Of a stretch of 64,000 nucleotides of DNA, positions 63,371-64,000 are shown piece by piece (position 1 is the first letter of the stretch; every line of letters starts with the position of its first letter). A model generated the notes under the pieces. It saw only the letters and a list, made by a program, of their open reading frames with translations, ran no database searches and was not told the origin of the DNA. The translations under genes were made by a program, and so were the position numbers. Source of the DNA: Volvox africanus (lineage: Eukaryota; Chlorophyta; Chlorophyceae; Chlamydomonadales; Volvocaceae). The stretch covers positions 1-64,000 of the forward strand of contig BSDZ01000047.1 in NCBI GenBank assembly GCA_030268105.1. The letters run 5' to 3'.

Positions 63371-64000
63371 TTAGTATGCTAGGCGTCCGGGTCCGCTGTG
63401 CCTTGCGAGGTACGGAAATTCCTTATCCGCAACAGTGACAATCGAATGCCAATAACAGTAATAGTAATAAAAATAAAAATAATAGTAATAAAAATAATAA
63501 GTATTATAAAAATAAATATATTTATATAAATAATATTAATGATAACAATAAACATAATTAACATAATTAACATAATAAACGTAATTATAATAATTAACAT
63601 AATTAACATAATTAACGTAATATTAATATTTATAATAATCATAATAATTGTAATCATAATAATTATTATTTTAATTACTATTATTATTTATTAATAATCA
63701 TGAGATTCATAAGAATCATATGAATCATAATGATAGGGCTCCGGTGTGCCCTCCCCATCTCCCTCCCCCGCCCTTTGTCGGCGATGATGGTGGTGCTTTG
63801 GCGGCGTCGGTGGTGGCGTCGGTGGCGGACGGAGGGAGGGACGGAAAGAGGTTCCCATTCCCACCATCGCCACCGCTGCCAGCACGGCCACATACACCAC
63901 TACGGCTACCGCCGCAAACACCGCCACCAAGGCGACCGCTGTAAGTGTCCTGGGGTATGTACGGGCAGTGTTCATAATTGGATCTTAAACTGACATTCTG
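63371..64000 (+). repeat. L unit 41, partial at right window edge
   Basis: The complete inserted module (from 63437 to the 'gtaagt' near 63945) is present, and the unit is cut 630 bp in. 'aataagtattataaaaat', 'cgtaattataataatt' and 'gccagcacgg'. The array therefore continues to the right. Confidence 0.95.

Larger units (their letters stand above)
1..64000 (+). repeat. Satellite array of 375-bp (S) and 885-bp (L) units
   Basis: Every base belongs to a head-to-tail repeat in one orientation. Unit starts are set at the landmark 'ttagtatgct'; steps are 375 (S) or 885/886 (L), with outliers 231, 376, 876, 894, 895 and 903. Later entries use a five-site core haplotype, read in order: c1 C/T in ccttYgtaggcgg; c2 T/A in gagWttc; c3 TA (ggttacaag), TT (ggttacatg) or GT (ggtgacatg); c4 A/T in ttggWtttgg; c5 GT (taggatattc), CA (tacgatatac), GA (taggatatac) or CT (tacgatattc); a star means c5 is followed by tgacact, not tgccact. 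No family name is recognised. The organism is inferred only to be eukaryotic. Confidence 0.97.

Noticed and set aside
1..64000. CRISPR array
   Set aside because: Units are 375 or 885 bp with no alternation of short repeats and unique spacers, and there are no cas genes.
1..64000. Ribosomal DNA spacer or 5S array
   Set aside because: No rRNA or tRNA sequence is recognisable in 64 kb. A weak tRNA B-box resemblance at 'gggatcgagtttc' lacks a matching A box.
1..64000. Telomeric repeat tract
   Set aside because: No short G-rich terminal repeat of known telomere type appears; the taa/aat triplets and the 9-bp repeat lack the G-rich strand.

Overview
The whole 64 kb window is one head-to-tail satellite DNA array. 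It starts inside one repeat unit and ends inside another, so the array continues on both sides. I find no protein gene, rRNA, tRNA or transposon gene I can support. An array of this size and grading of copies points to a eukaryotic chromosome (heterochromatin, centromere, pericentromere or subtelomere). Nothing in the sequence identifies the lineage.

Two unit types alternate in the same orientation. The short unit (S) is 375 bp. The long unit (L, usually 885 or 886 bp) is the same 375-bp core with a 510/511-bp module inserted at one fixed point. Setting the unit start at the 'ttagtatgct' landmark, I count 73 complete S units (one of 376 bp), 40 complete L units, one truncated 231-bp unit, a partial S at the left edge and a partial L at the right edge. 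The lengths add up with no unexplained base between 332 and 63371. The L module is strongly two-sided: about 280 bp almost free of G and C, with a clean 9-bp tandem repeat inside, and then about 200 bp of GC-rich DNA carrying a canonical G-quadruplex motif (minus strand) and an imperfect hairpin. The 375-bp core itself looks like an old dimer of two diverged halves.

Layout: 1-8.4 kb holds an older-looking domain (886-bp L units with private variants) built as a 3647-bp higher-order repeat (LLSSSSS) present twice, then a 750-bp S-S dimer present twice. From 8.4 to 31 kb there are mixed L and S units, with 1645-bp and 2145-bp duplications, the deleted unit at 24764 and an S unit with an L-type junction at 24995. 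From 31 to 44 kb most L units share a 'taatgttaac' variant, and another 2145-bp repeat occurs. From 44.6 kb to the end, many L units share a 'gccagcacgg' variant, with 3645-bp and 1635-bp repeats. This is the pattern expected from unequal exchange and gene conversion acting locally.

There are no genes to work together here. The many short open frames are by-products of a homogenised repeat, and the substitutions between copies do not look like protein conservation. The parts most likely to have a biological role are structural: the AT-rich/GC-rich module with its G4 and hairpin, and the roughly dinucleosome-length core.
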